Shown: piece by piece, positions 1 through 10,859 of the stretch
Layout: every line of letters begins with the position of its first letter
Numbering within the stretch: the first letter of the stretch is position 1
From: Mixophyes australis
Lineage: Eukaryota; Chordata; Amphibia; Anura; Limnodynastidae
Reading direction: 5' to 3'
Assembly: GCA_036250195.1 (NCBI GenBank)
Contig: JAVHZZ010000011.1
Location: forward strand, 58,470,919 to 58,534,918
DNA: 64,000 nt
The notes under the pieces: model-generated
Seen by the model: the letters and a program-made list of their open reading frames with translations, nothing else
Databases searched by the model: none
What the model was told of the DNA's origin: nothing
Program-made: the position numbers and the translations under genes

Positions 1-1074
1 TTATCCCTTCTCTCTCTCCCTTAATTTGTGCTACACATACTAACTAGAGCTTCCCTTTGCTTCCACATGCTTTTTGTTGCCCTCTCTGATTATACACACA
101 GCTTAGGGAATATGTAGCAAAATTTTAGTTAGAATTAAAGTATTTTCCATGCTTAAGCTCTCATATTGCTGCTGTCAATTAGATTTTCAGCCTAACAGCT
201 GGACCCCGGCTTAACCCTGTCCCTATCTTTTTCTCGATTACAAAATGCACAACCTCATCCCTTTCCTTACCTCTAATTGCGCTCCCAACATTGCCTCCTT
301 CCTCCAACATATCGTCCCTGTTCAAACTGAGTTAATAGGATTGCTGTTCATCAGTCAGGATTAGCACTGGCAGAGTTAAGGTGCAGCGTCTAACAGGCCC
401 CCTGTTTTTTTCTGCCGGGAGCCTGCAGTTCGCGTCCTTCTATCTGCCACCTGATATGAATACCTGGAAAGAGAATGATGTCGGGAAGAAAGCACCAAAT
501 CAGTAGGCAAAGCGGAGTCAGAAACAAGCCGAGGTTCCAAACAAGAGACAAGCACAGGTTCCAAGCAAGAGACAAGCCAAAGTCAGGGTGACCGTAACAT
601 GCTCAAAACAAGAAGAAAAACTAAGTCATTACACAGTAATGATTAAACAGTATACTGCAATCTTTTCTGTTTGTCTACGTAAGACAAGTACCAGTTAGGC
701 AGAGCATACTTACACCCAGATTCATATAGAATCTTGACATCCACTTCAATTTGAATATGGTCAGAACTAGGCTTACGTTCTGCTTTTTTTTTTCCCCCCG
801 AACATGTAGCAGGCCCTATAAGCTTAAAAGCAAACTCTTTTCCAAGACCTTTTTCATTTCTGGAAATGCCATTTGAAAGGATGTAGCATTTTGATTCAGA
901 ACAAGGTGCACTTTACGGTGTTCCACACATTCCCTAATGCAGAATGAAGATTTGTCATTTGTAGTGGGCTAACTACTTTACAAATATTCTTGGTCTCTAG
1001 TTATGTTCTAAACACAGACAAACTATCCTTTCGATCTTCTCTATTTAAACAAATAGATTAATGTGTAAAGGGCC
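1..1074. other. No gene recognised
   Basis: Mostly AT-rich sequence with short ORFs that look random. The only structure I can suggest is the LTR-like patch at about 360-610, listed separately. The final five bases before the gypsy-1 LTR (1075-1079, ATATG) are the left copy of its target-site duplication. Confidence 0.5.
360..610 (-). repeat. Possible gypsy LTR-end fragment
   Basis: The plus strand contains gcgtctaaca followed by a G/C-rich stretch and repeated phrases of the form caagagacaagc. The same layout (a gtctaac phrase, then a gccaagaac-type phrase) occurs in the solo LTR at about 9900 and the gypsy-3 LTR at about 23890, both minus-strand. I therefore suggest a degraded LTR end. No boundaries or target duplication were found. 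Confidence 0.3.
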
Positions 1075-1079
1075 ATATG

Positions 1080-1871
1080 TGTCACGAGCCGCGGCGGTAC
1101 TCACAGCCGTCGCGGCTCGCTTCCTACTCCATGACGACTGGGACGTCACTTCCTGAATTAGGGCCGACCGTTGCAATGGCAATGGCCGAACGCCGAAATT
1201 GATCTTTATGCGCTCCGGCAGGCTGTAAAGCCGGGCGCATGCTCTGTACCTGTGGGAAAGCGCAGACCAGTTTCAGAATTTTTCAGCCATCCGTTGACTT
1301 ATTTATTTGGGCTGATTTACCAGGACATATTACTTCATTAACCTACACCTGAGTGTAGGTCCTGGGGCAAGCTCTGATTTGTCTGGCAGCATGGCAGGCA
1401 ATTAGCCTGCAAGTGTGTACTCTAGCCCTGATTGGTCTGCCTGGGTATTTAGGTCAGTGAGGTCTGCAGCCTCACTGCTGGTTATAGCTTCCTGTTGCCA
1501 GTTTGCTGACCTGCTGTGTTCCCAGTTCTATCCTGTGGATATTACGATCGGATTGCCTGTGTATGACCCCTTGCCTGGATTTGGACCCTGCCTGTGTTTC
1601 CTGTGACCCTGACCTTCTTGCCTGTATCTGGACCTTGCTACCGTGCCTGTGACCCTTGACCCCGGCTTGTGTATTGGATTCCCTGTCTGCTGCCGGCCCT
1701 CGACCCTTGCCTGGACTTCACTCCGCTTTCCTGGGTTCTCCCTAGTCGGTACTTCACGACCCTCTGCTAATCTGCGGTCAAGTCTGTCCCCACCACTAGG
1801 GGCTCCAGTGAACACCTGACTGGCAGAGCAGACTCCGGGTTGTGCTGTACCGGCTAGAGGGGTTCCTAACA
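1080..1871 (+). repeat. 5' LTR of gypsy-1
   Basis: This 792-bp LTR begins TGTCACGAGCC and ends GGTTCCTAACA. A TATA-like tattta lies at 1446-1451. About 30 bp downstream, at 1477-1486, is a gctggttata site that nearly matches the complement of the sequence just after the LTR. The LTR is 34 bp longer than the 3' LTR because about 1220-1300 differs: it holds extra sequence where the 3' copy has a short different stretch. The rest aligns closely. Confidence 0.92.
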
Positions 1872-1872
1872 T

Positions 1873-1882
1873 TATAACCGGC
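1873..1882 (+). promoter_or_regulatory. Candidate self-priming primer-binding site of gypsy-1
   Basis: The 10 nt tataaccggc begin one base after the 5' LTR. They are the exact complement of gccggttata at 6369-6378 in the 3' LTR, and match the 5' LTR copy (1477-1486) with one mismatch. No tRNA-like TGG primer site is present here. In Tf1 and the vertebrate sushi group the transcript's own 5' end folds back to prime minus-strand synthesis. This layout fits that scheme, but the priming function is inferred. Confidence 0.6.
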
Positions 1883-1964
1883 CTTAAAAACAGACGTTCT
1901 GGAGACGAAGTTGGGGTGGAAGAAAGCGGAACCAAATCGTCTCCTTTCCAAGCCCTAGCGGGTT

Positions 1965-2786
1965 ATGTTGAGACCCTGTACCAAATGGTCCAGGGATTGT
2001 CCCAGCGGTTCTGTTGATGAACCCAAGTTAAATTTGCCGGACCGGTTCTCTGGAAATAGAGCCCTGTTCCGGAATTTTAAAGAAAGCTGCAAACTCTATT
2101 TTCGGCTGAAACCTCGGTCTTCTGGTTCAGAACAGCAGAGAGTTGGAATTGTCATCTCCCTCCTGCAGGGTGACCCCCAGTCCTGGGCTTTCACCCTACC
2201 ACAGTCGAGTCCTATCATGCAATCGTTGGAAGCTTTCCTCAATGCGTTAGGTCTCCTCTACGATGATCCAGATCGAGTTGCCTCTGCTGAGGCTCATCTA
2301 CAGGCCTTAAAGCAAGGCCAGCGTTTGGCAGAAGACTACTGTGCTGAATTCCGCAGATGGTCACCTGACAGTGAATGGAATGACCCAGCATTACGCTGCC
2401 AGTTTCGCCTAGGACTGTCAGAGGAGATAAAGGATTCACTTGTGCAGTATCCTTCCACCTCCTTGTTGGAGAGACTTATGCAGCTCGCTATTAAAATTGA
2501 AAGGAGAATCAAGGAGAGGAGGACAGAGAAAGAGTCATCTTCTTTTTCATCTGCATTTATTCCAGCTCCCACGGATGTTGAGAAGCCTACGCAGTCAGGG
2601 GCGTTTCGCCTCCCTCCTGAGGAAAGAGACAGGAGACGGTCACAAGGCCTATGTCTTTATTGTGGCAATAAAGACCACTTCTCCTGCTCTTGTCCATACA
2701 AACCTGAAAAAGGAGCATGTCTGGGAAAGGTCCACTTAGGCTTCCAAATTGTTTCCCAAAAGAATGCTGTCCTTATTCCCGCATAA
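1965..2786 (+). pseudogene. gag of gypsy-1
   Basis: A 273-codon ORF encoding a Gag-like protein. The middle part resembles the retrotransposon gag capsid region (residues about 20-170). Near the C-terminus is a CCHC zinc knuckle, CLYCGNKDHFSCSC, with C-x2-C-x4-H-x4-C spacing, for RNA binding. It ends at TAA 2784-2786, and the protease follows in the same frame. In relatives gag and pol are often one ORF, as in gypsy-2 of this window, so the stop is more likely a mutation than a regulated signal, though read-through is not excluded. The upstream start is not certain. Confidence 0.8.
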
Positions 2787-3272
2787 GTCGCTTTCGGTGC
2801 CAGTTCCGTGGCCCTGCCGGCCTTCATTGATAGTGGAGCTGCAGGCAACTTCCTTGACATTGGGTTTGCCCATTCTGCTGGGATTCCTATGGTGAAGCCT
2901 CGTTCTGCAGTTACAGTTTGTGGCCTAGATGGGAGTCCATTGCCTGGAGGTAAAATTGTTTGGAAGACTCCATCACTACAACTGAACTTAGGAGCTCTCC
3001 ATTCCGAGGCCATAACCCTCTTCCTTATCGACTGTCCGTCAGTCCCGCTGATCCTGGGCCATCCGTGGCTTTCCCGTTATAATCCTGTCGTGGATTGGGC
3101 AAAAGGAGAAATTGTCCAGTGGAGCTCTTATTGTACACAGTCTTGCTTGACTCTGCCTCTGCGTGTGATCCAGTCTATTCCGGAGCAACTTCCCTCACAA
3201 TATCACGAGTACTGGGATGTGTTCTCCAAAAAGGCTGCTGACACTTTACCACCTCATCGAGACTTCGACTGA
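2787..3272 (+). pseudogene. Aspartic protease region of gypsy-1 pol
   Basis: This continues in the gag frame after the stop at 2784. It contains FIDSGAAGNFLD, the D-S-G active-site motif of retrotransposon pepsin-like proteases, followed by the second-half ILGHPWL motif. Its job would be to cut the Gag-Pol polyprotein. The segment ends at an in-frame TGA, 3270-3272, immediately before the reverse transcriptase, and the following codons continue the expected chromovirus protein in the same frame. The TGA is therefore a nonsense mutation in what was one polyprotein. Confidence 0.82.
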
Positions 3273-4052
3273 GCTATCGAGCTGATTCCTGGTTCCAAGT
3301 TACCTAAGGGGCGCTTGTATTCTCTCTCTGGTCCCGAGACCAAGGCCATGCAAGCTTATATTGAGGAAAATCTTGAGAAGGGGTTCATCAGGCCATCCAA
3401 ATCTCCTGTAGGTGCCGGATACTTCTTTGTGTCAAAAAAAGATGGTGGATTGCGGCCCTGCATTGACTACCGGGGCCTTAATCAAATTACAGTCAAGAAC
3501 ACCTATCCTCTCCCTCTCATCTCAGTGCTATTTGATCAGTTAAGAGGTGCCATCGTCTTCACCAAAATCGATCTCCGTGGGGCATACAACCTCATCCGCA
3601 TCAGAGAGGGAGATGAATGGAAGACGGAATTCAATACACACTCCGGCCACTACGAGTATCTGGTCATGCCGTTTGGCCTCAGTAATGCACCTGCTGTATT
3701 TCAAGACTTGATTAATGAAGTTCTTCGTGAATTTCTCGACCACTTCGTGGTTGTCTATTTGGATGACATCCTGATATACTCTCAGTCGCTGTCCTTACAT
3801 CGGAGTCATGTTAAGCAGGTTCTCCAAAAACTTAGAGACCACCATCTCTTCGCCAAGTTGGAGAAATGCGAATTTGAGGTACAGAAGGTGGCATTTCTGG
3901 GATACATCATTTCCCCTTCTGGCTTCTCCATGGACTTCTAAAGTCCAAGCCATTATCGACTGGGTACAACCCAACAACCTCAAGGCCGTGGAGAGGTTCT
4001 TGGGCTTCGCAAATTATTATAGAAGGTTCATCCGCAGTTTTTCTGCTATATA
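3273..4052 (+). pseudogene. Reverse transcriptase of gypsy-1
   Basis: Fingers-palm motifs are clear: [14 protein letters not shown], then [15 protein letters not shown] with the first catalytic Asp, then [14 protein letters not shown]. The YLDD catalytic box is at about 3754-3766. The ORF in the original frame stops at 3941. The homologous protein continues in the +1 frame ([14 protein letters not shown]) up to about 4050, then returns to the first frame at 4053. At least two small indels therefore disrupt the thumb and connection region. In a working element this enzyme copies the RNA genome inside virus-like particles. Confidence 0.88.
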
Positions 4053-5735
4053 GTGGCTCCTATTGTCGCCCTTACCCGGAAAGGGATGGATCCCACTAAT
4101 TGGCCTCCTCAGGCGGTAACTGCATTTGAAGCCTTAAAAAGAGCGTTTGTATCTGCTCAAGTCCTTAGACATCCCAATCCAGATGTTCCTTTTGTATTAG
4201 AAGTGGATGCCTCCGATACCGGTGCTGGCGCTATCCATTCTCAGAAGGATCCTCACACTCACCGTTTACATCCATGTGCATTCTTCTCTCGTAAATTCTC
4301 TACTGCTGAAGCGAATTACGATGTGGGCAACCAAAAGCTATTGGCTATTAAGTGGGCCTTTGAGGAGTGGCGTCACTGGCTGGAAGGAGCAGTACATGTT
4401 ATCTCCGTGATTACGGACCACAAGAACCTACAGTACATCCAGTCGGCAAAACGGTTGAATCCCAGACAGGCCCGCTGGGCACTCTTCTTTACCTGCTTCA
4501 ATTTCATAATTACGTACAGACCTGGTTCTAAAAATGTCCGGGCAGATGCTCTGTCTAAGAGCTTTATGTCGCATCACGTTCCTGTTTCTGATCCTCTGCC
4601 TATCATTCCTTCCTCTATTATCCATGCCGGACTAACTCAGGATTTAAGTATGACGCTCCATAGATTCCAAAAGATAGCTCCTGCTAATACTCCAGGGAAC
4701 CGTCTGTTTGTTCCAGTCCACTTGAGAAAAGCTGTCCTTTCTGAGGCACATGACAACAAGACAGCCGGGCATCCTGGAATCCATAAAACATTGGAAATTC
4801 TTTCTCGTGCCGTGTGGTGGCCCTCATTATCTGCGGATGTCAGAGACTTTGTCCTCTCCTGTGAGACTTGTGCAAGGAGTAAGGTCCCCAGGAACTCTCC
4901 TTCAGGCCAGCTTGTTCCGTTATCCATTCCCTCGAAACCTTGGACACACTTATCGATGGACTTCATCGTTGATCTCCCATCCTCTGCAGGACATAACACC
5001 ATATGGGTGGTTGTAGATCGATTCAGTAAAATGTCCCATTTCATACCGCTAACCAGAATTCCCAGCGCTAGAGATCTGGCTGTTCTCTTTGTCCAACATA
5101 TATTTAGACTCCATGGTCTTCTTGTTGATATTGTCTCAGATCGTGGTTCTCAGTTAGTTGCGCAGTTCTGAAAGTCTTCCTGTACCCTTTTTGGAATAAA
5201 AATCAGCCTTTCATCTGCATACCACCCTCAATCTAATGGCCAAACTGAGAGGGTTAACCAGTCCCTGGAGCAGTTTATACGATTATACACCACAGAATTC
5301 CACGACAACTGGTCCTCTATGTTACCCTGGGCAGAGTTTGCGTACAACAATTCATGTCACTCATCCACTCATACTTCTCAGTTCTACTGTAATTTTGGTT
5401 TCCACCCCAGGTCCAATTTTTTATATTCGCTCAGGTCCGCTGGTATTCCAGAGATATGTTCTACAGCTACAGATCTCAGAAGTATCTGGAAGAAAGTTCA
5501 GTGCTCTTTAAAACGAGCCTCATTTTTCTCTAAAAAAAATTCGGATCGCCACCGTACCACCTGCTCATTCAAAGTGGGCCAGAAAGTGTGGCTTTCAACA
5601 CAGAATATTAGGCTTAGACAGCCTTGTAAGAAACTGGGGCCTAAATTCATTGGTCCGTTCATGATTATCAAGCAGATTAAAGATTCCTGGTTCACTGAGG
5701 ATCCCCAACACATTTCATTGTTCTCTATTTAAGCC
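4053..5735 (+). pseudogene. RNase H and integrase of gypsy-1
   Basis: RNase H begins with FVLEVDASDTGAGAI (first catalytic Asp) and includes the ITDHKNLQYI segment. Integrase follows. The HHCC zinc domain lies around 4745-4880 (HPGIHKTLEIL, then CETCARSK). The first catalytic Asp is in MDFIVDLP and the second in VSDRGSQ. A TGA at 5169-5171 interrupts just after the second Asp. The same frame then resumes with YHPQSNGQTERVNQ, which includes the catalytic Glu, and ends at a stop near 5732. A GPF-type C-terminal motif is visible (LGPKFIGPFMI). The single nonsense codon and the upstream frame breaks make it inactive. Confidence 0.88.
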
Positions 5736-5819
5736 AGTACTATACCTGAACCAATCCCAGCCTTCAAGTTTGCCTGTGAGAAATATGAACAAACCACCAA
5801 AATACATTATCCAGCAGAT

Positions 5820-5980
5820 TCTCGACTAAAAAAGTGCAGGGTCAGGTGCACTTCCTAGTGCAGTGGAAGAATCGTGGGTTAGAGGAGCAGTCCTGGGTCC
5901 CGCGAAGACAACTGCACGCTTCAAGACAATTGAAGGAATTTTTCAAAAAATTCCCTGGGAAACCTGGGTGTTGGGGTTCT
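5820..5980 (+). pseudogene. Chromodomain of gypsy-1 integrase
   Basis: In a different frame from integrase, the text VHFLVQWKNRGLEEQSWVP followed by an FFKKFPGKPG tail is a chromodomain. The aromatic and W-K positions of the domain can be seen. Chromodomains guide integration of chromoviruses to marked chromatin. A frame change or stop lies between the integrase end (about 5732) and this segment. Confidence 0.8.
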
Positions 5981-5987
5981 TTAACCC

Positions 5988-6009
5988 CTCCTCAAGTGGG
6001 GGGGGGTAC
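5988..6009 (+). other. Polypurine tract of gypsy-1
   Basis: A run of G (with ctcaag upstream) ends in tac directly before the 3' LTR. It is the expected primer site for plus-strand DNA synthesis. The same layout, purine run then tac, is seen before the gypsy-2 3' LTR at about 29265-29277. Confidence 0.75.
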
Positions 6010-6767
6010 TGTCACGAGCCGCGGCGGTACTCACAGCCGCCGCGGCTCGCTTCCTGCTCCTTCCGCCGTCACCATGACGACCGGGACGTCACTTCCTGGA
6101 TTCGGGCCGACCGTTGCCTGGGCAACACCGGACGCCGAAAGTGATCTTTATGCGCTCCGGCAGGCTGTATAGCTGGACGCTGTACCTCCCCACAGCCTCT
6201 GGGCTGATTTACCAGGACATATTACTTCATTAACCTACACCTGAGTGTAGGTCCTGGGGCAAGCTCTGATTTGTTTGGCAGCATGGCAGGCAATTAGCCT
6301 GCAAGTGTGTACTCTAGCCCTGATTGGTCTGCCTGGGTATTTAGGGCAGTAAGGTCTGCAGCCTCACTGCCGGTTATAGCTTCCTGTTGCCAGTTTGCTG
6401 ACCTGCTGTGTTCCCAGTTCTGTCCTGTGGATATTACGATTGGAATGCCTGTGTATGACCCCTTGCCTGGATTTGGACCCTGCCTGTGTTTCTTGTGACC
6501 CTGACCTTCTTGCCTGTATCTGGACCTTGCTATTGTGCCTGTGACCCTTGACCCCGGCTTGTGTATTAGATTCCCTGTCTGCTGCCGGCCCTCGACCCTT
6601 GCCTGGACTTCACTCCGCTTTCCTGGGTTCTCCCTAGTCGGTACGCACTTCACGACCCTCTGCTAGTCTGCGGCCAAGTCTGTCCCCACCACTAGGGGCT
6701 CCAGTGAACACCTGACTGGCAGAGCAGACTCCGGGTTGTGCTGTACCGGCTAGAGGGGTTCCTAACA
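6010..6767 (+). repeat. 3' LTR of gypsy-1
   Basis: This 758-bp LTR begins TGTCACGAGCC and ends CCTAACA, followed by the right target duplication at 6768-6772. It carries gccggttata at 6369-6378, an exact complement of the site after the 5' LTR. Apart from the U3 segment noted for the 5' LTR, the two copies differ by scattered substitutions and small indels. Confidence 0.92.
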
Positions 6768-6772
6768 ATATG

Positions 6773-7295
6773 GTTCAAGATCCCTTCCTACAAAGTTCAT
6801 CAAGAGATTTCCTTCAGGGCTCTCCTAAAAAGCTTGCCTACGTCCTTAGAGAAAATTCACTTGTTGACTCCTGATGGCTAATAAATAGTAAAGCAAGTGA
6901 ATACACCTTATACTCAACACCATGTAGAATCTACTCCCGATCAAATTCTTCTTCAATGATTCGTCTCTAAGGTGGGGAGTGCTGACAACATCCCATGCTT
7001 CTGGAGAAATCATGCTTCTTACTTAATTTGTATTGACATCTCATATAAGACATTTCTTCTGGAGGCTGGATGACAGTGTCGCCTAACCCGACAATGTGCT
7101 CTGAGATAAGATCCCCTTTATGAATTTTCTTTGTAAATTCTACTGAAGATATATCTTAATGCACTCTCTGTGATGCTCATAAGACAACTGTTACAGTGAA
7201 ATTAATTTAAAAAAATTAAGGTAAACCAATTCAAAATTTAGAATCTCAGATTAAGACATTGAGGGATTGCGATCAATTCACATCCTCAACATAGA
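6773..7295. other. No gene recognised
   Basis: AT-rich, with no sustained ORF and no repeat I can name. Confidence 0.4.
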
Positions 7296-7497
7296 CACTT
7301 AGGGGTTAATGTATGAAGTTGAGAGTTTCTGGTGGGTTTAAAAGTGGAGATATTGCCTATAGCAACCAAGAATATCATAGTTATTTATTTAGTACATTCT
7401 ACAAAATGATTGCTAAAATCTGCTTGGTTGCTATAGGAAATATCTCCACTTTTCAAACCAGCCGGAAACTCTCAGCTTGATCCATTTACACCTTGAT
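7296..7497. repeat. Palindromic MITE
   Basis: The left arm (aatgtatgaagttgagag, then a phrase ending gtggagatattgcctatag) is the reverse complement of the right arm (ataggaaatatctccac, then ctctcagcttgatccatt) apart from a few substitutions. The arms are roughly 75 bp, around a short AT-rich centre. This is the usual form of a miniature inverted-repeat element. The mobilising superfamily is not clear: a TTA-type duplication (Harbinger) is possible but not intact. Confidence 0.75.
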
Positions 7498-8339
7498 GTC
7501 TTGACCTTTCTGAGGGATCAACTCAATGCAATCATTTCTTTAAAAAAGAAAAGTGGCAAAGCAGACTGCCTATTAGCAAGTCGACTTTGACAGCGGTTGA
7601 CACGCAACACCATTGCTTCGATTTAAAATCCATTAGTCTACCTAGTTTAATGAAACTGTTTGAATGGGGCCTGACAGATTCTATTCTACTATTAAAAGTT
7701 TAGCAGTATTCTTACTTCACAGATCTCTTTAATTCAGTCCAAGACAGGGAATCTTTTGGTTCAGCCACTACAACAGCTACAATTTCAGTGATTCATAGGG
7801 AACATAAGGATTCCACATCCTGCAGGATTTATTAATCATATTATCTCCTTAATGTCAACTAAAAAACTGTCGATTAGGCTCAATGTGTGGCTTCCTAAGC
7901 TACAAGCTGCTTGAAATTATTTTTAAATTCAAATACTTAATATCACTTCTATCACCTGGAATCTATTTTTAATATTTGAATATCCTCCCAAGATTTCTAT
8001 ATCTTTTTCAAGCATTACCTATAAATATTCCATGCAAGACATTTGTGGCCTATCAATTGATTTTACCAACGTCTCGTCTGTTATGATTCCTAGTACGAAC
8101 GTGGGGTGAGGCAGAAGTGTTTGAATAAAATAAAGTCTATTTATTAAGGTAGAGATACATGGAAAGCCAATAAGTGGAGAGAACCTGTAAGTAACAACTC
8201 AGTTCAAGAAATAATATGTTATTAACATCAAGAATGGCAAGGTTTGGTCCATAGCAACAGCAGTTCCAAGATATGAACACTTCAGCACAAGGTAGCAGGT
8301 CTACCAGGTTTGAACCACAGATGCAGGGAATCATCACCA
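7498..8339. other. No gene recognised
   Basis: Mainly AT-rich. 7530-7600 can be translated to a short lysine-rich stretch faintly like the end of a retrotransposon RNase H (GKAD), but this is too weak to name. 8080-8335 contains gaataaaataaag and may be part of an old LTR on the minus strand; no partner or boundary was found. Confidence 0.35.
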
Positions 8340-8494
8340 TTTATTTAGATAGCATCACTAATTCTGCAGCACTATACAGAGAACTCACATTAGTCCCTGC
8401 CCCATTGGGCTTACAGTCTAAATTCCCTAACACACCCAGAGAGACAGACACACAGACGGGTCTATTTGTTAGCACCCAATTAACCTACCAGTAT
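8340..8494 (-). repeat. SINE, distal part (split by Penelope-like insertion)
   Basis: A plus-strand phrase about a small circle of words (ccattgggcttacagtct, attaacctaccagtat) belongs to a tRNA-like SINE read on the minus strand. The remainder lies at 13783-13945. The last 15 bases (8480-8494, ttaacctaccagtat) are repeated exactly at 13783-13797 as the target duplication of the inserted element. Confidence 0.75.
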
Positions 8495-9464
8495 AAAAAC
8501 GAAAGATGGAGAAGTCCACGCTTTCCTCTAAAATGATTGTTTTGTACTGCCTATGGGAGGAGAGTGGGTGGAGGTGGGCCCCTACCCTCAAAGGTAAATG
8601 CAAAAAGGTATTCTTCCTGGCACAGTAAATATAGTGGTTGCAGAGGTAAGTGCAAGGTATAATCATAAGTATGGCAAAAACAATGTTTATTCACAGTATA
8701 TGACAAAATATTAACAACCTCAATAACAGGTCAGAACCAAATATATCAAAAACAATAGATATATAAAATGTAAGCTGCTGGATTACAGCTAGGATGTGTC
8801 AACAGCAACAATAGTCTTGAGTGAAAACCATTAGGTATCAGATGACAGCATAATATCTCAAAATAATGTACCAATAAACAAACTGCAGTCTCTCAATTCT
8901 GTTAGGCAAATAATCCAAAAGCTGCTTGTGTAAATCACAATGAAAGTTCAAGCAGTGAACAACCAGACAACTATGTATCAGGTTCAGGCATTCAAAGTAT
9001 CCTTGTAAAGAAGTGGATGGTGGTATTACAGCATAATAGATGAATATGCAAGAGGGGAATTAATACTGAATGGATACTGCACTCATGCTGTATCCATTCA
9101 GTATTGATACTGCACTCATGCTGTAAACTGAGAGTCCAAATAGGATGAAGCAATGAAATGCAGAATAGATGGAGAAAGTACATAGAGTTCTAGAAGAAGG
9201 AAGCCAGACTCACTCAATAACGGCGTGGTAAAGTTCGTTCCAACAAGTCCCGTGTAGATCTTTTACCTCCCCTGAAAGCGGGGGGCATCCGATGTAGATG
9301 ACTGGAGTAAACAGTGTTCTGAATGCAGTACGTCTGGTGGTGTGCATGCGTGGTATAGCGAAGTGATGAGTAGTTACCGGCTATTGCCGCCGGCTATCGA
9401 TGTAGTTAGGATGTTCCAGCAGAATATGGCGTATACAAAAGTTGAAATAGTATCGGCATACGAA

Positions 9465-9500
9465 CTTACGCGTTTCGCCGGCAGGGCTTCTTCAGGGAAT
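9465..9500 (-). ncRNA. Hammerhead-like ribozyme core (left copy)
   Basis: On the minus strand, CTGAAGA (plus 9489-9495) is followed by a GCC/GGC stem and then GAAAC (plus 9472-9476) and GCGTA. These are the conserved boxes of a hammerhead ribozyme. One extra A lies after the first box compared with the usual consensus, and stem I is not convincing. Hammerheads are established in Penelope-like elements. Activity is not shown by sequence alone. Confidence 0.5.
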
Positions 9501-9862
9501 TAACAGTAGTGGTGATTGGTGTACCATGCAGGGTTTATAAAGTCCTCCCATAATGAACAGTTTCCTAATTGCCCTACCAACATATTGCTTTCCACAGGGG
9601 CATTCTCATAAATCGATAACCCCTGCGGTGTCACAAGTACGTTTTTTTTTATATGTGACTCCGGTGGTGTTGGATCTGAAAGTTTTGGTAGGTTTTGTAT
9701 GTCTACATCTACTTGAGATACATGCAGTACTATTACTCTATTACACTACTATTACAATGGTAGAAGCCTTTAACATTTTCGTTAAGCCAAGAGTTTTTTT
9801 TTGTTGTAAATCTTTGCGGAGCAATTGTACTTTCTACTAGATGTCTTTTTGGATTATCTGCC

Positions 9863-10590
9863 TGTTACACTTGGAGGTACACTCAGTCTAGATTTGCACA
9901 GGCCTAGCAAGGCGCGGAGTCTAACAGCCACCTGGTCTTCACCAAGAACCACTGCAAGGTAGGATGGCCTTGGCTGCAAAGAGACTGCAATTCATGGCCC
10001 TTGGTTTGGCCCCTAGACGTGAGCAGGATAGGTGAATATGACAACACGATGTGAATAGAAATCAGAGGGTACCTTGAGGGGTGCGGTGCAGGATCACAGG
10101 TTACGGCTAGCCTTGCGGAGAATAGGCCCAAGGGAGGATTCAGGATACAAGCCGATTTGGTACACAGGTCAGATGGCAGACGGCACACAGGACTGAGCAG
10201 GAGAGTAGTTGAGTCACAAACCAGGTTCGGTACACAGGTCAGATGGCAGACGGCACACAGGACTGAGCAGGAGAGTAGTTGAGTCACATGCCAGGTTTGT
10301 TACACAGGTCAGATGACAGCAGCACACAGGGAAATCCAAGGGAGCAACAAGCAAGGAAGCCAGGTCTGGTACACAGGTCAAACAGCCAGGAGTGAGACAC
10401 AGGAACACACTAGCACAGAATCAGGAGGACTAAGCTGTTGATCTGATGCAGATCAGATCCTCCTTTTTATTTGAATTCCCCGCTGCAAAGTCACGTGATG
10501 TCTCCGGCGGGGAGTCACGTGAATCTCTTCGCCGCAAACCCGGAGGTGCGGCTGACAACGCTGGATCGGGAGCAGGTAAGGACCTTTACA
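9863..10590 (-). repeat. Solo gypsy-type LTR
   Basis: A 728-bp block beginning TGTTACACTT and ending CCTTTACA on the plus strand is bracketed by the 5-bp duplication CTGCC (9858-9862 and 10591-10595). On the minus strand it has LTR order: a promoter-like part with CACGTGA sites, a TATA-like aataaaaagg and then transcribed repeats. No internal element sequence remains, so it is a solo LTR left by recombination between two LTRs. It landed in the minus-strand Penelope-like copy. Confidence 0.88.
10160..10440. repeat. 70-bp tandem repeat in the solo LTR
   Basis: Units beginning tacacaggtcagatg start at 10161, 10231, 10301 and about 10370, giving a 70-bp period. The last copies are diverged. The gypsy-3 LTR carries a 49-bp array in a comparable part of the LTR. 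Confidence 0.85.
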
Positions 10591-10859
10591 CTGCCCTCTT
10601 GTAGATGAATTTTGATCTAGGGGTAGAATCTCAAGAGAATATTCCAGTGCAATCCTTCCCTTGTGATTCTCCTAACTTCTGAATAAGCATTATACACTAG
10701 ATTCGTGCCATAGTTCCTTTATAGAAATCTTTGCTTAAGGATAAAGGATTGTTTGTCATACTGTTCTACGTTACGTCGCTCTATACTATAATAGAACACA
10801 AAGCTGGGTGTAGGCATGTTAAAGCCATCTTGGAAAAGCTATCAGAATTCCGGGTGATC

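Larger units (their letters stand above)
1080..6767 (+). mobile_element. Ty3/gypsy chromovirus, full length, defective (gypsy-1)
   Basis: A complete LTR retrotransposon with two TGTCAC...AACA LTRs flanked by the 5-bp target duplication ATATG (1075-1079 and 6768-6772). The internal order is gag with a zinc knuckle, aspartic protease, reverse transcriptase, RNase H, integrase and a chromodomain, which defines a Ty3/gypsy chromovirus. The coding region is broken by in-frame stops at 2784-2786, 3270-3272 and 5169-5171 and by frame changes near 3940, 4050 and 5735-5834. It cannot make its own proteins. The clear target duplication and alignable LTRs suggest moderate age. Confidence 0.93.
8595..10771 (-). 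mobile_element. Penelope-like element, 5'-truncated minus copy
   Basis: Read on the minus strand, it starts at about 10771, at the end of the reverse transcriptase region (plus-strand copy position about 11365). It continues through the linker and GIY-YIG region and ends at about 8595. It is interrupted by the solo LTR at 9863-10590. Relative to the plus copy it also lacks about 675 bp corresponding to roughly 12195-12870, and the sequence jumps near 9560. It encodes nothing intact. Confidence 0.82.

Noticed and set aside
2784..2786. gag stop codon as a regulated read-through site
   Set aside because: Not ruled out, but the related gypsy-2 has gag and pol in one open frame and this copy has other nonsense codons, so mutation is simpler.
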